64,000 nucleotides of DNA from Clavelina lepadiformis (taxonomy: Eukaryota; Chordata; Ascidiacea; Aplousobranchia; Clavelinidae), in NCBI RefSeq assembly GCF_947623445.1, contig NC_135245.1, positions 5,277,501 through 5,341,500 of the forward strand. The letters run 5' to 3'. Shown one piece after another: positions 39,202-50,096 of this stretch (position 1 is its first letter; the number at the start of each line of letters is the position of its first letter). A program made the translations under genes and the position numbers. The notes under the pieces were generated by a model. It was not told the origin of the DNA and did no database searches. It saw only the letters and a program-made list of their open reading frames with translations.

Positions 39202-41564
39202 AATATTTTGAATCTAATCGGTATTACCCGGTCTTTTATGATTTCAATTGAAAGTTATGTTATCTCGAAAAGAAATCAACGAATAAAATCAATTTTAAAT
39301 ATATTTTCTCAAACTATTTTTTAACGTTACAGTAATATCCCGCTTAAGCTCGCACCCGTTTATGTTTGCATCCTGGTTAAGTTCGCAAAAATTTATTACA
39401 AAATCTAGATTCAACTTTTTCAGTAGTTTATCATGTCATCAAAAACATGTCAATTTGTGATAAAAAAAAAGTTAAAAAATAGTTTCACTACAGTTCACAA
39501 TTTATTAAACATATCATGAATCGTTAGTTGATGCATATTTGAACATATTATTTACAAACTGCGTCTGTTGTACATGCAAAAAAGATTAACCTAACTTCAA
39601 TTGAGGCATCCATCGTTAACTTTAGTCACGGCATCCATCAGTCTTGAATGGATACTGATTAGCGCCTTCAGTTTTGCTGATATATACATTACATAATAAT
39701 ACGTCTGTTGCATAGCTACTGTATTTACAACACCATAATTGCTAAATTCGCAGTTTGCACAAACTGCTCAGATTCAAGTCGTCAACTTAACCGAGATCTT
39801 ACTGTATAGACTTCCCATCTAGAAACTATAACAGTGTCTTAAAAGTATTTGATTCCAGCATTTTATTGATACATATAGTAATGCATAAAGCTAAAAGCAA
39901 ATGAAGGCTAAAACTCTTTTACATTTATGGGCGCGTAAGTTATGAATACTGGTGTCGTACAAAGTCTGTTTAATTTTGCGTCGTTGGTAAACAACAACAT
40001 AGGTGTATAAACTATGTGACGGTTGTAAGAGTGGCAATAGAGTTCGATGTGTTTGGTGGCCATGTTGTTACAGACCTTATACTGTTACAGGGTCTTTGTA
40101 TAGTTACTATAGGTTTATGGTACGTGCTGTGTTGTACGTATTAAACCATCAGTATTTTGTCATTTTTTTTCTTCATTCAACACTCAAATCGACAAACGAT
40201 CTTAGGTTCAATTTATTGTTCAGTTAATTCATGAAGTGTTTCATGTGATTATTCTTTATCAGTTCCACAAATCGACCAAGTTACAATAGAATTTGCAATG
40301 GACAAAACATAGTTAGCTTCTTTATTGAGAACACAAAGTTGGGACGTAACCTTATATCAAAAAGAGTGCAATAAAATCCTCAGAGTTAGTTTGAAATAGC
40401 CTGAACACACCAGTATTTCAATTGATTGTTTTGATAACCTGTTGGTCCTATGCTATCGGTGATGTTTTTTATTAATATTTATGATTTTAATTGTCCCAGT
40501 GATGATCTCAACAATTGCGATTACTGTTAATGATTAGCTTACCTCATATGCGTAAGTTTCACTCAGCTACGTATTTCATCATAATCAAACCCGCTTGCAA
40601 AAACTAATAGAAATAAATTTACTTTAGCCTTTGAGGTGACACCGTTGTTCTACTATTGCTTTTATTATTAACTCTATGTTTTTCCAGCGTTTAAATGTCG
40701 CCATACTGGACTTGCCTGACAGTATTTCAGACAAGTAAAGATTTCAAAGGCTTACTTTAACCAGTGGACTTGGAGCTGCAACTCCATTAGCTCCCACCAA
40801 TTCACGATTTCGCATACAGTATAACGATATAATTTATTTCAGCAAGTTTGTGATTTTGATATGCTGTTGTTCATGGCATATAGCCTTCATAACTTTACGT
40901 AAGAACATAATAATAAAGACTAACAGTCAACTTTTATATACAACTTGTCCGTCCTATATTCTATCTTTTCGCGTTGCGAAAAAAGTTTTGGTCACATCTT
41001 ATTGCGAGTAGTTACCAAGAAACAGCTTTGTTAATATAAGTCACTTGCAGTTACAGCAAAAGGGGCAATTTGTAAAACAAGGGTCTTGGTTCCCTTTATT
41101 GCCCAGAAATTTACAGCAGCAATTAATGAACCAAAAGCTTCCAATGTAAAAGATAAAATCATTACTACTGCTGATAATCACTTTCAGACATTAACTGTAT
41201 GTATTGTATAGCTTACATTACAAGTTAAACATTAGTAGAATGCTCCTTGCCATTATACTAATGCCTTTAACCGCATAATAAACGTTATACTTTTTGTGTA
41301 TAATAAAACATTTGGTTGAGGTGAGGTGATGACCTTTTTCGAGCAACCTTACTGTTGCTGATAAAAGAGCAAATATTGACAGTGTTAGCTTGCTTAGTGA
41401 TAAGACCTCGGTTTATCAAACTTTAGTCTTCGAAAATGTTATCAGTATTTCGAGTGGAGACATATTTAAAGTAGGCTTTAACCAAAGCGATTTTTTTATT
41501 ACAAAGCTTAAACAATTATAGTATATGTATTCAGGGTGATTGTTACACAATCATCCTGAATAAG
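39202..41564. other. Downstream flank of P450 D
   Basis: This duplicates 27680-30634 and includes the pogo-like element at 39330-39804 and the hairpin at 41530-41560. No gene was found. Confidence 0.6.
39330..39804. mobile_element. pogo/Tigger-like MITE, unit 2 copy
   Basis: This is the collinear copy of 27814-28288, with the same CAGTAATATC and GATCTTACTG ends and TA on both sides. Confidence 0.73.
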
Positions 41565-41699
41565 ATGAAAACAGTGGTGGCCCAAACCCTTAAAAGATAC
41601 CGGCTCTATTTGGATAAAGAAACTCGAACACCCATTCTGCAGGCAAGATTAACTTTACAAACCAAAGATGGAATTTGCATTAAAATCAAACCAGATTGA
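41565..41699 (+). pseudogene. Orphan P450 last-exon remnant E
   Basis: A 45-codon frame begins MKTVVAQTLKRYRLYLDKE and ends in a TGA at 41697-41699. It aligns with the C-terminal 44 residues of genes A-D (K-x-DGI-x-x-KI-x-P). The haem-cysteine part of the exon (NCIGQNFA) and all upstream exons are absent. Directly 5' is a hairpin-forming sequence instead of P450 sequence. It is therefore a relic of another family member, and its truncated twin lies at 30635-30664. Confidence 0.82.
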
Positions 41700-42154
41700 G
41701 TTTAACTTGATGTTGCAGAGCAGAGTATTGATTTTATACTTACATTTTAATTTGTTTCGGTATTACATAATAGCACTCAAACACGTTCTTTAGCACGCTA
41801 AAAGGACGTTCTTTCATGAATTTTCGCATGCAAACTTGTCTTAAACTTTGCTGTTAACAATAATTGCTGACCACCTAAGCTCTAAGTTGTAGATTGATAT
41901 TGTAAGCACTCATTTTGTGTCCCATTTAAAGTTTGCTTAAATTTTTCTTATACATTTCATGTAGCCTGTTTTTTGAATTATAAGAACCATGACATGCCAC
42001 TTGTTTGATGTCCTTTTTCACTGCTTTTATAACACCATGATTCCATGTTTAGGTTATGTTTATAGCTACACAGTTATGAAGTTTTACTTTATTTCCAACG
42101 ATTTATGAAGTCTTGTTATGTTCAGCTCACTCCTATTCTATTTACTGATATCTT

Positions 42155-42450
42155 ATCTCATTTATATCGTTTTTACCTATTAAAGATACAGTATTACCCT
42201 AATACATTATACAAAGCTATCTTATCGAAGTTCAAAGGTGTATTATATTAAATTTTAATATTGTGAAAAAAGTGTGAGTTAAGTTTTTTTTTACTTTTGA
42301 CTTCTACTGTATTCACTATCTCGCATATATATTCTTTCTTACCTATTAAAGATACAGTATTACAGTGGTCAAACATTTCTTGTAAAAATTTAGTTTCAAA
42401 AGTGTATTATTTTAATATTGTGATAAAAGTGTGGACAAAGTTTTGTTTTT
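42155..42450. repeat. Imperfect direct repeat, period about 166 bp
   Basis: The 23-mer starting ACCTATTAAAGATACAGTAT occurs at 42175 and again at 42341. Both are followed by matching blocks (GTGTATTAT, TTTTAATATTGTGA and AAAGTGTG), so two tandem units are present. Confidence 0.75.
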
Positions 42451-42954
42451 AACATTTTGCTGTTATATTATTTGGTCACATATTTCTTTATTTGAGTGAT
42501 AAGCTTTTGTAGTGAAAAATAAGAACTCGCAAATTCTTTTGTTGTTAAATCTTTTCCCAGCGATTTCAAATGCTCCAGTACTAGTTTGAAAGGCCAATGT
42601 AACAAAGTATTGGCAACAGTAGCCTACAACATCCAAGCACGAAATTTGGTTACCAGTTACCACTACCATGATTAGGCTACTTTCCTCAGTTGGGCTGGTT
42701 GTGTCTTTTAGATCTGAATGATACGCACAAACAAAAGTGCTGTATTAGTGTTACAATGCTGTGAACCAAAACCAACTTAGTGTGGCGAGTGGGCTCGCCT
42801 GCTACTTGATAATTTCCAAAGAGATGCGGCCGACTCAAACCTGGGTAGTTGGTGCTAATGGTCGGTTATATACACTAAAGCTGCGTAGACTTTGTGTTTA
42901 CGGTGCCATCTCAAAGTGTTAGTGGCAAGCGAACATTTATCATCTACATTTAAT

Positions 42955-43277
42955 AAAAAGTACCGAACTACTTTTTTCAAGAAATTGTAGTCGATCCCGG
43001 TACTCGATATTTTTCAACATGATTATTTCAAGGTTTCAGAAAACATGTTTTTCAAATTATGATTTTAATGAAATCTTTATGTTAACTTTTTCCGTTTGTT
43101 GTTCTTTTTTAATCTACAGATGTCTATCAAAGCTGCAAGAAGTGAGGCCACATATGTTTTGACCTAATGGTCGAGGAACCTGCTGCTGGACCCGAATTGG
43201 TGAAAAAATTGCACTTGGAACAGCGTTACTGGTACCGTTACTGATGGTACTTTCAAAGTACCGACTACCCATCTCTG
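42955..43277 (-). mobile_element. Deleted hAT copy, reverse-oriented relative of 7297
   Basis: Read on the minus strand it begins CAGAGATGGGTAGTCGGTAC, matching the start of the 7297 element. It continues with GTACCG-rich text and TTTTTCAAGAAATT and CCGGTACTCG words shared with it. The far end is truncated at about 42955 and no target duplication was found. Confidence 0.78.
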
Positions 43278-43741
43278 CATACCTTACCAAACCTCCACGA
43301 TGACGTCAGTTCAAAGTTAAAAGCAAAGGTTCTTGCAAGCAGATGTTTTGTCAACAAACAGATACGATTTCTGCAGAAACAGCAACTTTCCTTTCAAAAG
43401 TTCTTTTTTGTAAAACGTATTATAGGATGTCTATATTTTATATTGCAGCTTTCAGGTTTCTACAAAAAAAAGACAAACGCAATGAACCGTGGACAACAAT
43501 TTGATTGTGTGAGAGTAAAATTTGAAAAAGCGGGAAACTCAACTTTTGTTGAAGTTCTAGGCTAGGATACGGATTAACCTCGGCTCCTGGGGTCTTGGTC
43601 TAAATCTAATCGACTATTTTTCATTGTGTGCTTCATTAGTTTAGTTCTTCTTTCAGCTTTGGACTTTGCGTTTAGATGCTATTACTTACCGTCTACGTAC
43701 TTTGTAAATATTTAAAGGATGTCAGATCAATGGTGTATGAT

Positions 43742-44082
43742 CAGGGCCGGATTTAGATCATGAGAGGCCCTTTAGGCGGCAGTTAGGCCCCTTATTTTAT
43801 TTTTGAAGTCAGATTCGACTGTACGTGCAAAGCAACCAATGTTCTTAAAAAAAACAAGACACTATTTGCATGTTCTTAATTTTGGGATGTCTTTGGTACA
43901 AAATGGTATACCAAGGTGTCAAAATGCCCAAAAGACGAACCCCTGCCCTAAAAATAAGACGCAAGGTTCTCTAAAGCAATTAAAGCGGCATCAATCCCAA
44001 ACTTCGAAATTGAATTTCGAGGCCCCTGGACTTTGAGGCCCTAGGCTTCAACCTGCGTAGCCTATTGATAAATCCGGCACTG
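43742..44082. mobile_element. hAT MITE, 341 bp, TSD TGTATGAT
   Basis: The ends CAGGGCCGGATTTAG and ATAAATCCGGCACTG are inverted. The octamer TGTATGAT is exact on both sides (43734-43741 and 44083-44090). The interior has GGCCC words and no coding frame with family resemblance. Confidence 0.9.
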
Positions 44083-44763
44083 TGTATGATAGGCTAGCAT
44101 TGGTGACCATACTTTGTTTTTTTTTCTCTTTTTATTCTTTAAATTTTTTAGTGAGATACAAGCGCAGCATTGGCCTACTCCTACTGGCAGATTATAAAAT
44201 GTGTAAGTAGCACCATATTTCCCTGTTGTTCGGCGCAGAATTGCCGTTTTGCCCTATATCCTATATAGAATCATTACATAAAATATACATGAAATAGAAT
44301 ACTGTGAGTGTTTTTGTTTGACCAGTTCACAACGAGGTTAGCACCACATATCATAATTGATATGAACATATACAAGTTTGGCACAAAGGCTGATGAACCT
44401 CCTGCATGCAGGTTCCACACTTTTCACTATGGCCTGTAACTCAAGCAAGATCTAATTGCGGAATGGAACCCAGTTCATATTCAAAAATTTCATGTCTAGC
44501 CGCGCTAGTTTAGTTATCATGCCTACCACCTTCATCATGCATTAAGTTTTTGCTAATATGCCATTTTGCTTGATCTATTGTACTATTTAACGCAATTAAT
44601 TAATGAGTGCGTAGGACATAATGATAGCAAGCACTGCATTGCAGTGTTCTTTTGTTAGTACAAAATATCTTTCAAACACATGTTTTTTGTACTAAAATGG
44701 TGACAGGCCCTCATCACTCTTGTGATGTGTAATTTTGAGTGTAGATGACGATGTTTGTTACCA

Positions 44764-45870
44764 CCATGGTTCTCAAACTTTTATAACTCATGACCCAATT
44801 TCACCTTTTCAGGTGAAATCACGACCCATCTTGATCAGTGATCACACAGAGTAATTGCATTTAACAAAAATGGAAATAGTCTATATTGTTGTCCTTTTGC
44901 TATATGTTATGTATCATAATTGGACGAATGGGCTTATTTATTGTCTGGAAGTAGTTAATACATTTTTCAGTGCTGGACAAATCACAAGCATGTTAATGTT
45001 CATGACTAGTCTAATTCTGTTTTTAATCTAATCCTTTTTAACAGCAATCATTGTGCACATGGCTGTTCAGTCGGAGTCGAAGGATTTTTAAGTCGTTGGA
45101 ATCAGGGTCTGTAAAATTGTCTTGACTCCAACTAATGATGACCTCTTAAATGTGGTTTGGATTATCTTCTTATTATAATGTACAGCATTTTGTTTCACTA
45201 ACACTACTTTCAATCTTGACTTTAAACAACTAATGAAAGATCACCTAACACTGTCATAACGTTATTATTACGTTTTTTGACCGTTGTTAGGGAAATTGTA
45301 GAGGAGTCGGAGTCATGGCACCAAAAAAAGGAGTCGGAAAGTAGTCAAAGGTTTTTGGTATCGATTCCACAGCCTTAATTATGCAGGTCACATTGTGTAC
45401 TTGCTTGCAAAGATAAGTGAACGGTTAAGAGTGGACATCAGCGATTTGACGGCATTTTTGATAACTCACTGTATAGTCGATACATTTATCCAAAATGTGT
45501 GCAGTGAGTTAAATTTACCAACGGCATGTTTAGGATTGTGTCAAAAGGGGAGCAAAAGTTTTTTAAACTAGGGTCTAAAACTCCCGTGTTTGTCTTCTCG
45601 TCCCAAACATTGCTTTAACATGTCTTGAAATGAAATTTTCTTGTCATATTTATATGTACAATACCGGCTAATTTATATTGTACACTTTGTATAGTGATTT
45701 AAGACCATATAAAACAATTTTGAATTAAGTAGGCTACCCGGAAATAGACTCACAGGATTGCCACTGGTTAATGTTTTCTCCAAACTAAAAAACAAATTAA
45801 CTTTTTGAAATTTAAAGGCATACTTGGCAGTTGGCACCCAACAAAACACCCTCGGTTTGAGAGCCACTGG
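44764..45870. mobile_element. Old hAT-type element, about 1.1 kb, with nested insertion
   Basis: The left end CCATGGTTCTCAAACTTTT and the right end GGTTTGAGAGCCACTGG are inverted matches of the CAGTGGTTCTCAAAC hAT type. The flanks TGTTACCA and TTTACCAT agree only partly, so the target duplication has decayed. A second inverted-end element (45061-45374) sits inside it. Confidence 0.58.
45061..45374. mobile_element. Nested hAT-like MITE with GTCGGAGTC words
   Basis: It begins GGCTGTTCAGTCGGAGTCGA and ends GGTATCGATTCCACAGCC, inverted relatives of the common GGCTGTGGAGTCGGAGTCGG terminus. GAGTCGGAGTC recurs near 45304. No clear target duplication was found. Confidence 0.45.
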
Positions 45871-45888
45871 TTTACCATAATCTTATTG

Positions 45889-46016
45889 CTCTTCTTTACT
45901 TTTGCACTCTCGTATCGGGATTGAGTATTGACGAATTATCTTGCCACAGTATCTTTCTATTACCTCATAACTCCCTCCCATTCAGGTCTTCATTAGGGAG
46001 TGCAAAAGTAAAAGAG
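45889..46016. repeat. Inverted repeat, 19-21-nt arms, about 90-nt loop
   Basis: CTCTTCTTTACTTTTGCACTC at 45889 pairs with GAGTGCAAAAGTAAAAGAG at 45998-46016. It could be a miniature element or a hairpin. Confidence 0.7.
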
Positions 46017-46481
46017 ACCTAACTCACTTGATGGTTTAATGACTTGTTTTAATAGAATTTTGTGTTAGTGTATTTATGTTGCTTTTGACTTAATGCAAAT
46101 ATTGGTTTATGAAGATGTGTGGCAGTCTTTTTTTCAGTGCCTGCGTCCAACCATCTATATAAATTCAAACATGTTACTTGACCCAGTAGCTTTATTACCA
46201 GCACATAAGAAAGACTAATCACCAGCATACACGCTAAGAAAACACAATAAGTCTACAGCTCGTTAAGCTTTTATTTTTTTAATTTCAGACAACTCATTTA
46301 GACCAGGGTGGTCCAACTTTTGGTCTTGCTACAAAATTAATGAATGGGGTTCCTTAGGCCGAGACAAGTTACTTTTAATAGGTTAATGCTATTTAACTTA
46401 TTTTTCTTTGTTTATCCGTTGGCATTTTTGTTAATTTTCTTGTGGCTTTTGTTGCTAGCCAGATCACTGAAACTGGTAGAG

Positions 46482-46984
46482 CAGTGGTTCCCAAACTTTA
46501 TCTACTTGTGTACCATTTTTTTGGTTCATGCAGCGTTCTCGTACCACCTACATTGTAGGTGGTCCGACAAAACTTCAGAATTCAAAAATAAAAAATGATA
46601 GGCCAAATGTTTACTAAACGCTCGTGAATATTAAACAAAAATTAGTCGAACTTTTACCGCCCTCGCTACAGTGCTACAGCATAACTAAGGTATTACAAAA
46701 ACTGACTTCAAGGATTTGTTACGTAGTAATTAATGACGTTGTGTTTCGTTACAAAGAAACCCTGTTTTACAATCCAATGCGTCAATTCCCTAAGGAATTA
46801 GTATTCAGTAGGGAATAAAGCATGAAATTCCACGCTCTGCCTAATTTATGTGAATTAAAATAATGCCGACGACAATAAAAGTTTTTGTGATCGTTTGGTG
46901 TGAACTTGATAAGTTGCTCGCGTACCACCTGGAAGATCTTCGTGTACCACTAGTGGTACGCGTACCATAGTTTGGGAACCACTG
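46482..46984. mobile_element. hAT MITE, 503 bp, TSD TGGTAGAG/TGGTAGTG
   Basis: It starts CAGTGGTTCCCAAACTTTA and ends AGTTTGGGAACCACTG. The interior has CGTACCAC words. The flanking octamers agree at 7 of 8 positions (46474-46481 and 46985-46992). Confidence 0.88.
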
Positions 46985-47823
46985 TGGTAGTGCATTGACA
47001 GTGGTGGTTTTGAGTACTGTAGTACAAGGAATAACACACAAGGCCTAATAAGTTCAAAAAGGGCTTAAGCAGAAAGGAACCATCACCAATGTTAGGTCAT
47101 GCAAATATTTTTTATGCCAAAAATAAACCTAAACAGGCTTTAAAAAATGAAGGACAAAAAAAACACAGATTGAATGAACAACTAATCAAGTTCTTGGCGT
47201 TATGTAAAAAAATGCTGTATTGCCCTACCAGTACGTTACCTCAAGACAGTTTTAAAAGTTAATGCCGAGTGATACACTAAAGTAATGACTAATGAGTAAG
47301 ATGTCATGGGCTTGATGGACAGGAATATTGAGCAGAAAAGGGAAAGATACATGAATTTAAATTTTTAGCCTCCTCATTCACATCGTGGATGATTTCAAAA
47401 AAACACATTATACTGTATACTGCATATATAGCAATTTAAGTAAGACATGAACGTTGATATTGAAATATAAGAAAAATATAATAATAATTTAATAAAAAAT
47501 GTTTGATTAAAAAAGAACTTCCATGCATTAACTTAAGATCAAAATTAGTGGGCGAAATAATATTTTGCTCTCTTGATTTTTAACTGGGGGTCTGACCCCG
47601 GGAATAGACATCTATGCCTTTATGTCTAAGACTTGTAAAATGTAAAAAAGAGTAAAGTGGGAAAATGTATATTAGTGATATTTGAATTCAAGCAAAGTTA
47701 TAGTTTGAGTAGCAATATGCAATTTTAGAAGCAAAACTAAAATTAAATGTTGTGCTCACTAGCTTCAAACAGACAACTTAAAAGTCCTTCAACTACAAAA
47801 CTACAATTTTAGCAATTACATCT
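46985..47823. other. Intergenic AT-rich stretch
   Basis: No gene, structured RNA or clear mobile element was recognised between the 46482 hAT and the 47824 element. Confidence 0.5.
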
Positions 47824-50030
47824 ATATAGTCAAGTGGGGCAAAAAAATGCAAAATTGACAAACTTTTGATTTTCTCGCTAAAAAATGGACCAAAAAGTCA
47901 AGTTTTACCTTCTATTGATCAATATTAATATTCCATTGATGTATCCAAAAAATTGGAGCATTATGTTTATTCTTTTTATTTTTATCAAATATTTTGTGTT
48001 GCTTTTTTTTCCCCAGTGTTTGGGGCAATAAAAACCATGCTCGGGGTAAAAAAAAACAATCAATTTCAACAGCAAATTTTGTTTATTAAAAGCAACACAA
48101 AGCAGAAGAAATAGCAATATATACAGATGAGGATGAAACTGTAACATCTTGTTCAAACAAACAAAAAAGTTTATGCATTATGAAGTCCATATTTGCTTAG
48201 GAACACAAATTTTTCTTTCACTTCCTCTTCTTCGGCAAAACCAAAATATGATTTTGCACGTCCGACAGAAATTAACACTGCGGTTGAAGGACCCCAAAAA
48301 CAATTTTCAACGGTGACTATATCTATGTCTTCCTTTGTTTGCCAGTCCCAATACACTGCATCTTCTGAAGTTGATTTCTTGTCCCAAAACTTAAATTCAG
48401 CTTGCTCAATTTTTCCATCAACCTCGTCTCTGAAGACCTTCAGAAGTTTTCCCCAATAATATGTTTTTGGCTTCTCCCAAAACACTGCAAAGTACTTTCC
48501 AACTTGCTTTTTGTTTATTTCCAATTTAAATGTTCTCTTTTCTTTCTTCTGTTCGTTTACACTTTCTTCAGTTACATCTCTTCCTCTACATCTTCCATTC
48601 TAACAACTGTGTCTTCTCTTGTTTTGTCATTCATTTCTTCAGATTCATCGTCAGACTCTTCTACCATCTCATCCTCTGTATCTACTCTCCTCATGTCTTC
48701 ATCCATTTGTCTTTGAATTTTCCGCTCCATCCTTCTTTCTATTTCTTCCTCCTCCTCCAAGTCCAGTGAATTTATTTCTTCATCTTCGTCTGCGTTCCTT
48801 TTCCTTCTCCCAGCTTTTCTCTTTTTTGCAATTGTTCCATTTGCTTCAAAGTTTTCAACTTGCTCGTTAAATTCTTCATTTGTTAAAATGCTTCCATTCA
48901 TCTTCACTCTTTTTTCTTTTTTTCTTCTTGTCATTTGTTTGTCGTCCCCTTGATTTTAACACACTTTCTATCGAAACCGATTCATCTTTTGACACAAAGC
49001 CGTATTTCATACTTCATCCCTTCGGGAGCGTGAAGTTGCAACTCATTGATGATGTCCTTTGTTGTTCTGATCCGTGATTGTACTGTGGTGCTCGTCGACG
49101 GTGTGGAAACAGCTTAAACGTTGCGGATTGATGAGGTGGATGGCATTTCTTCCACATTACTTGACCATTCAGTTTCCTGTGGACTGGTCTTTTCCAAAAT
49201 TGGATTGCCTTCTTCATCTTTTGGAGAAACACAATGCTACCAGGACTGGTTAAACTACTACTGAACAGAGACTTCTGAAACTGGTAAATGCTTACAAGAA
49301 GGTTAAGCTTTTGAATAGCTATTTGGCAGGAGTTCAACAAAGTGGAATGGTACATAAATCAATTAACTGCAAAGAACAAAACAAAATGATTGGAGAGTAA
49401 AACTTAACGCTTAACTTCACTCGCTTAACTTAATTTCAAATGAATCATCAGTACATTAGGATTAATGTATTTACTAGAGATCAGGAAACTGAGACAATGC
49501 AAGTAAAGCATTAAAGTGCTAGTTTAATTCCTTATAGCAACCAAAATCGTTCTAAAATGAAAGTTATTAAAGATGGGGTAAAAAAAAACAAGCACAGGGA
49601 AAATAAAAACAACTGTCTTTTTTTGCCCCAACACATTGTGTAGTTTTGGGGTAAAAAAAGACAACATAGAATAGAATGAAAGGTTAACAGCAATCAAAAT
49701 TGAAGTACTGGAGTACAATCATACTAAAATATCATGTAGATACACATAAAAAGAGTGTGATTTTTAACCATCGTTTTCGATCCACAAAAAGTTTAGTAAA
49801 GAGCAAAAAAAGTTTTTTTGGACCGTTTTTGGGTCAATTTAGTGATTTGCATGGTTCCTGAAGAGTACTTACCTCTAGACCTGTATTGTATGTTAAAAAA
49901 CTATGCAAATAAATGATGTTTCTAACCATGCAAAGCTTTTTCAAAAAAATCATTCTTAGGGGGAGTTGGGGGGGCTGTCCTTTTTTACCCCAAGTACCCC
50001 TATGTTTTTTTTTGCCCCAACTGACTATAT
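47824..50030 (-). mobile_element. 2.2-kb inverted-end element abutting INCENP
   Basis: The left end ATATAGTCAAGTGGGGCAAA is matched by the reverse complement of the right end, ATATAGTCAGTTGGGGCAAA. Further GGGGTAAAAAA/GGGGCAAAAAA words occur just inside both ends (about 48004-48060, 49570-49665 and 49960-50015), like subterminal repeats. The interior carries a broken minus-strand ORF. No target duplication could be identified, and no transposase signature was recognised. Confidence 0.62.
48171..49222 (-). pseudogene. Broken acidic ORF with a C-terminal W/Y-rich domain, unknown family
   Basis: Coding-like minus-strand sequence runs across at least three frames. The 5' part (from about 49222) contains DEEGNPILEKTSPQETEW and reaches a TAA at 49116-49114. 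The middle (48934-48572) contains KKRKAGRRKRNADEDEEI and long E/D/R runs, and ends EDVEEEM-stop. The 3' part (open from about 48566 to 48171) contains KYFAVFWEKPKTYYWGKLLK and VYWDWQTKEDIDIVTVENCF. The change of frame at 48572 looks like a single-base frameshift. I do not recognise the family. The aromatic YYWGK block recalls small chromatin-reader-like barrels, which is only a guess. Its position inside inverted ends suggests a transposon gene. Confidence 0.55.
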
Positions 50031-50096
50031 TTTGTTTTTTAGATTTTATGAACTTAGACGTTTTTTATTTTGTTACACGGTATTATTTTGCATAAT

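Larger units (their letters stand above)
41700..43741. other. Intergenic region downstream of the P450 cluster
   Basis: No gene was seen. It contains the 166-bp-spaced tandem repeat and a truncated hAT (42955-43277). Confidence 0.6.

Noticed and set aside
46304..46340. CAGGGTGGTCCAACTTTTGG, looking like another hAT end
   Set aside because: No inverted partner end or target duplication was found nearby, so an element cannot be delimited.
48402..48870. Long serine- and phenylalanine-rich plus-strand frames
   Set aside because: These are antisense shadows of the acidic minus-strand ORF, produced by its GAA/GAG-rich codons.
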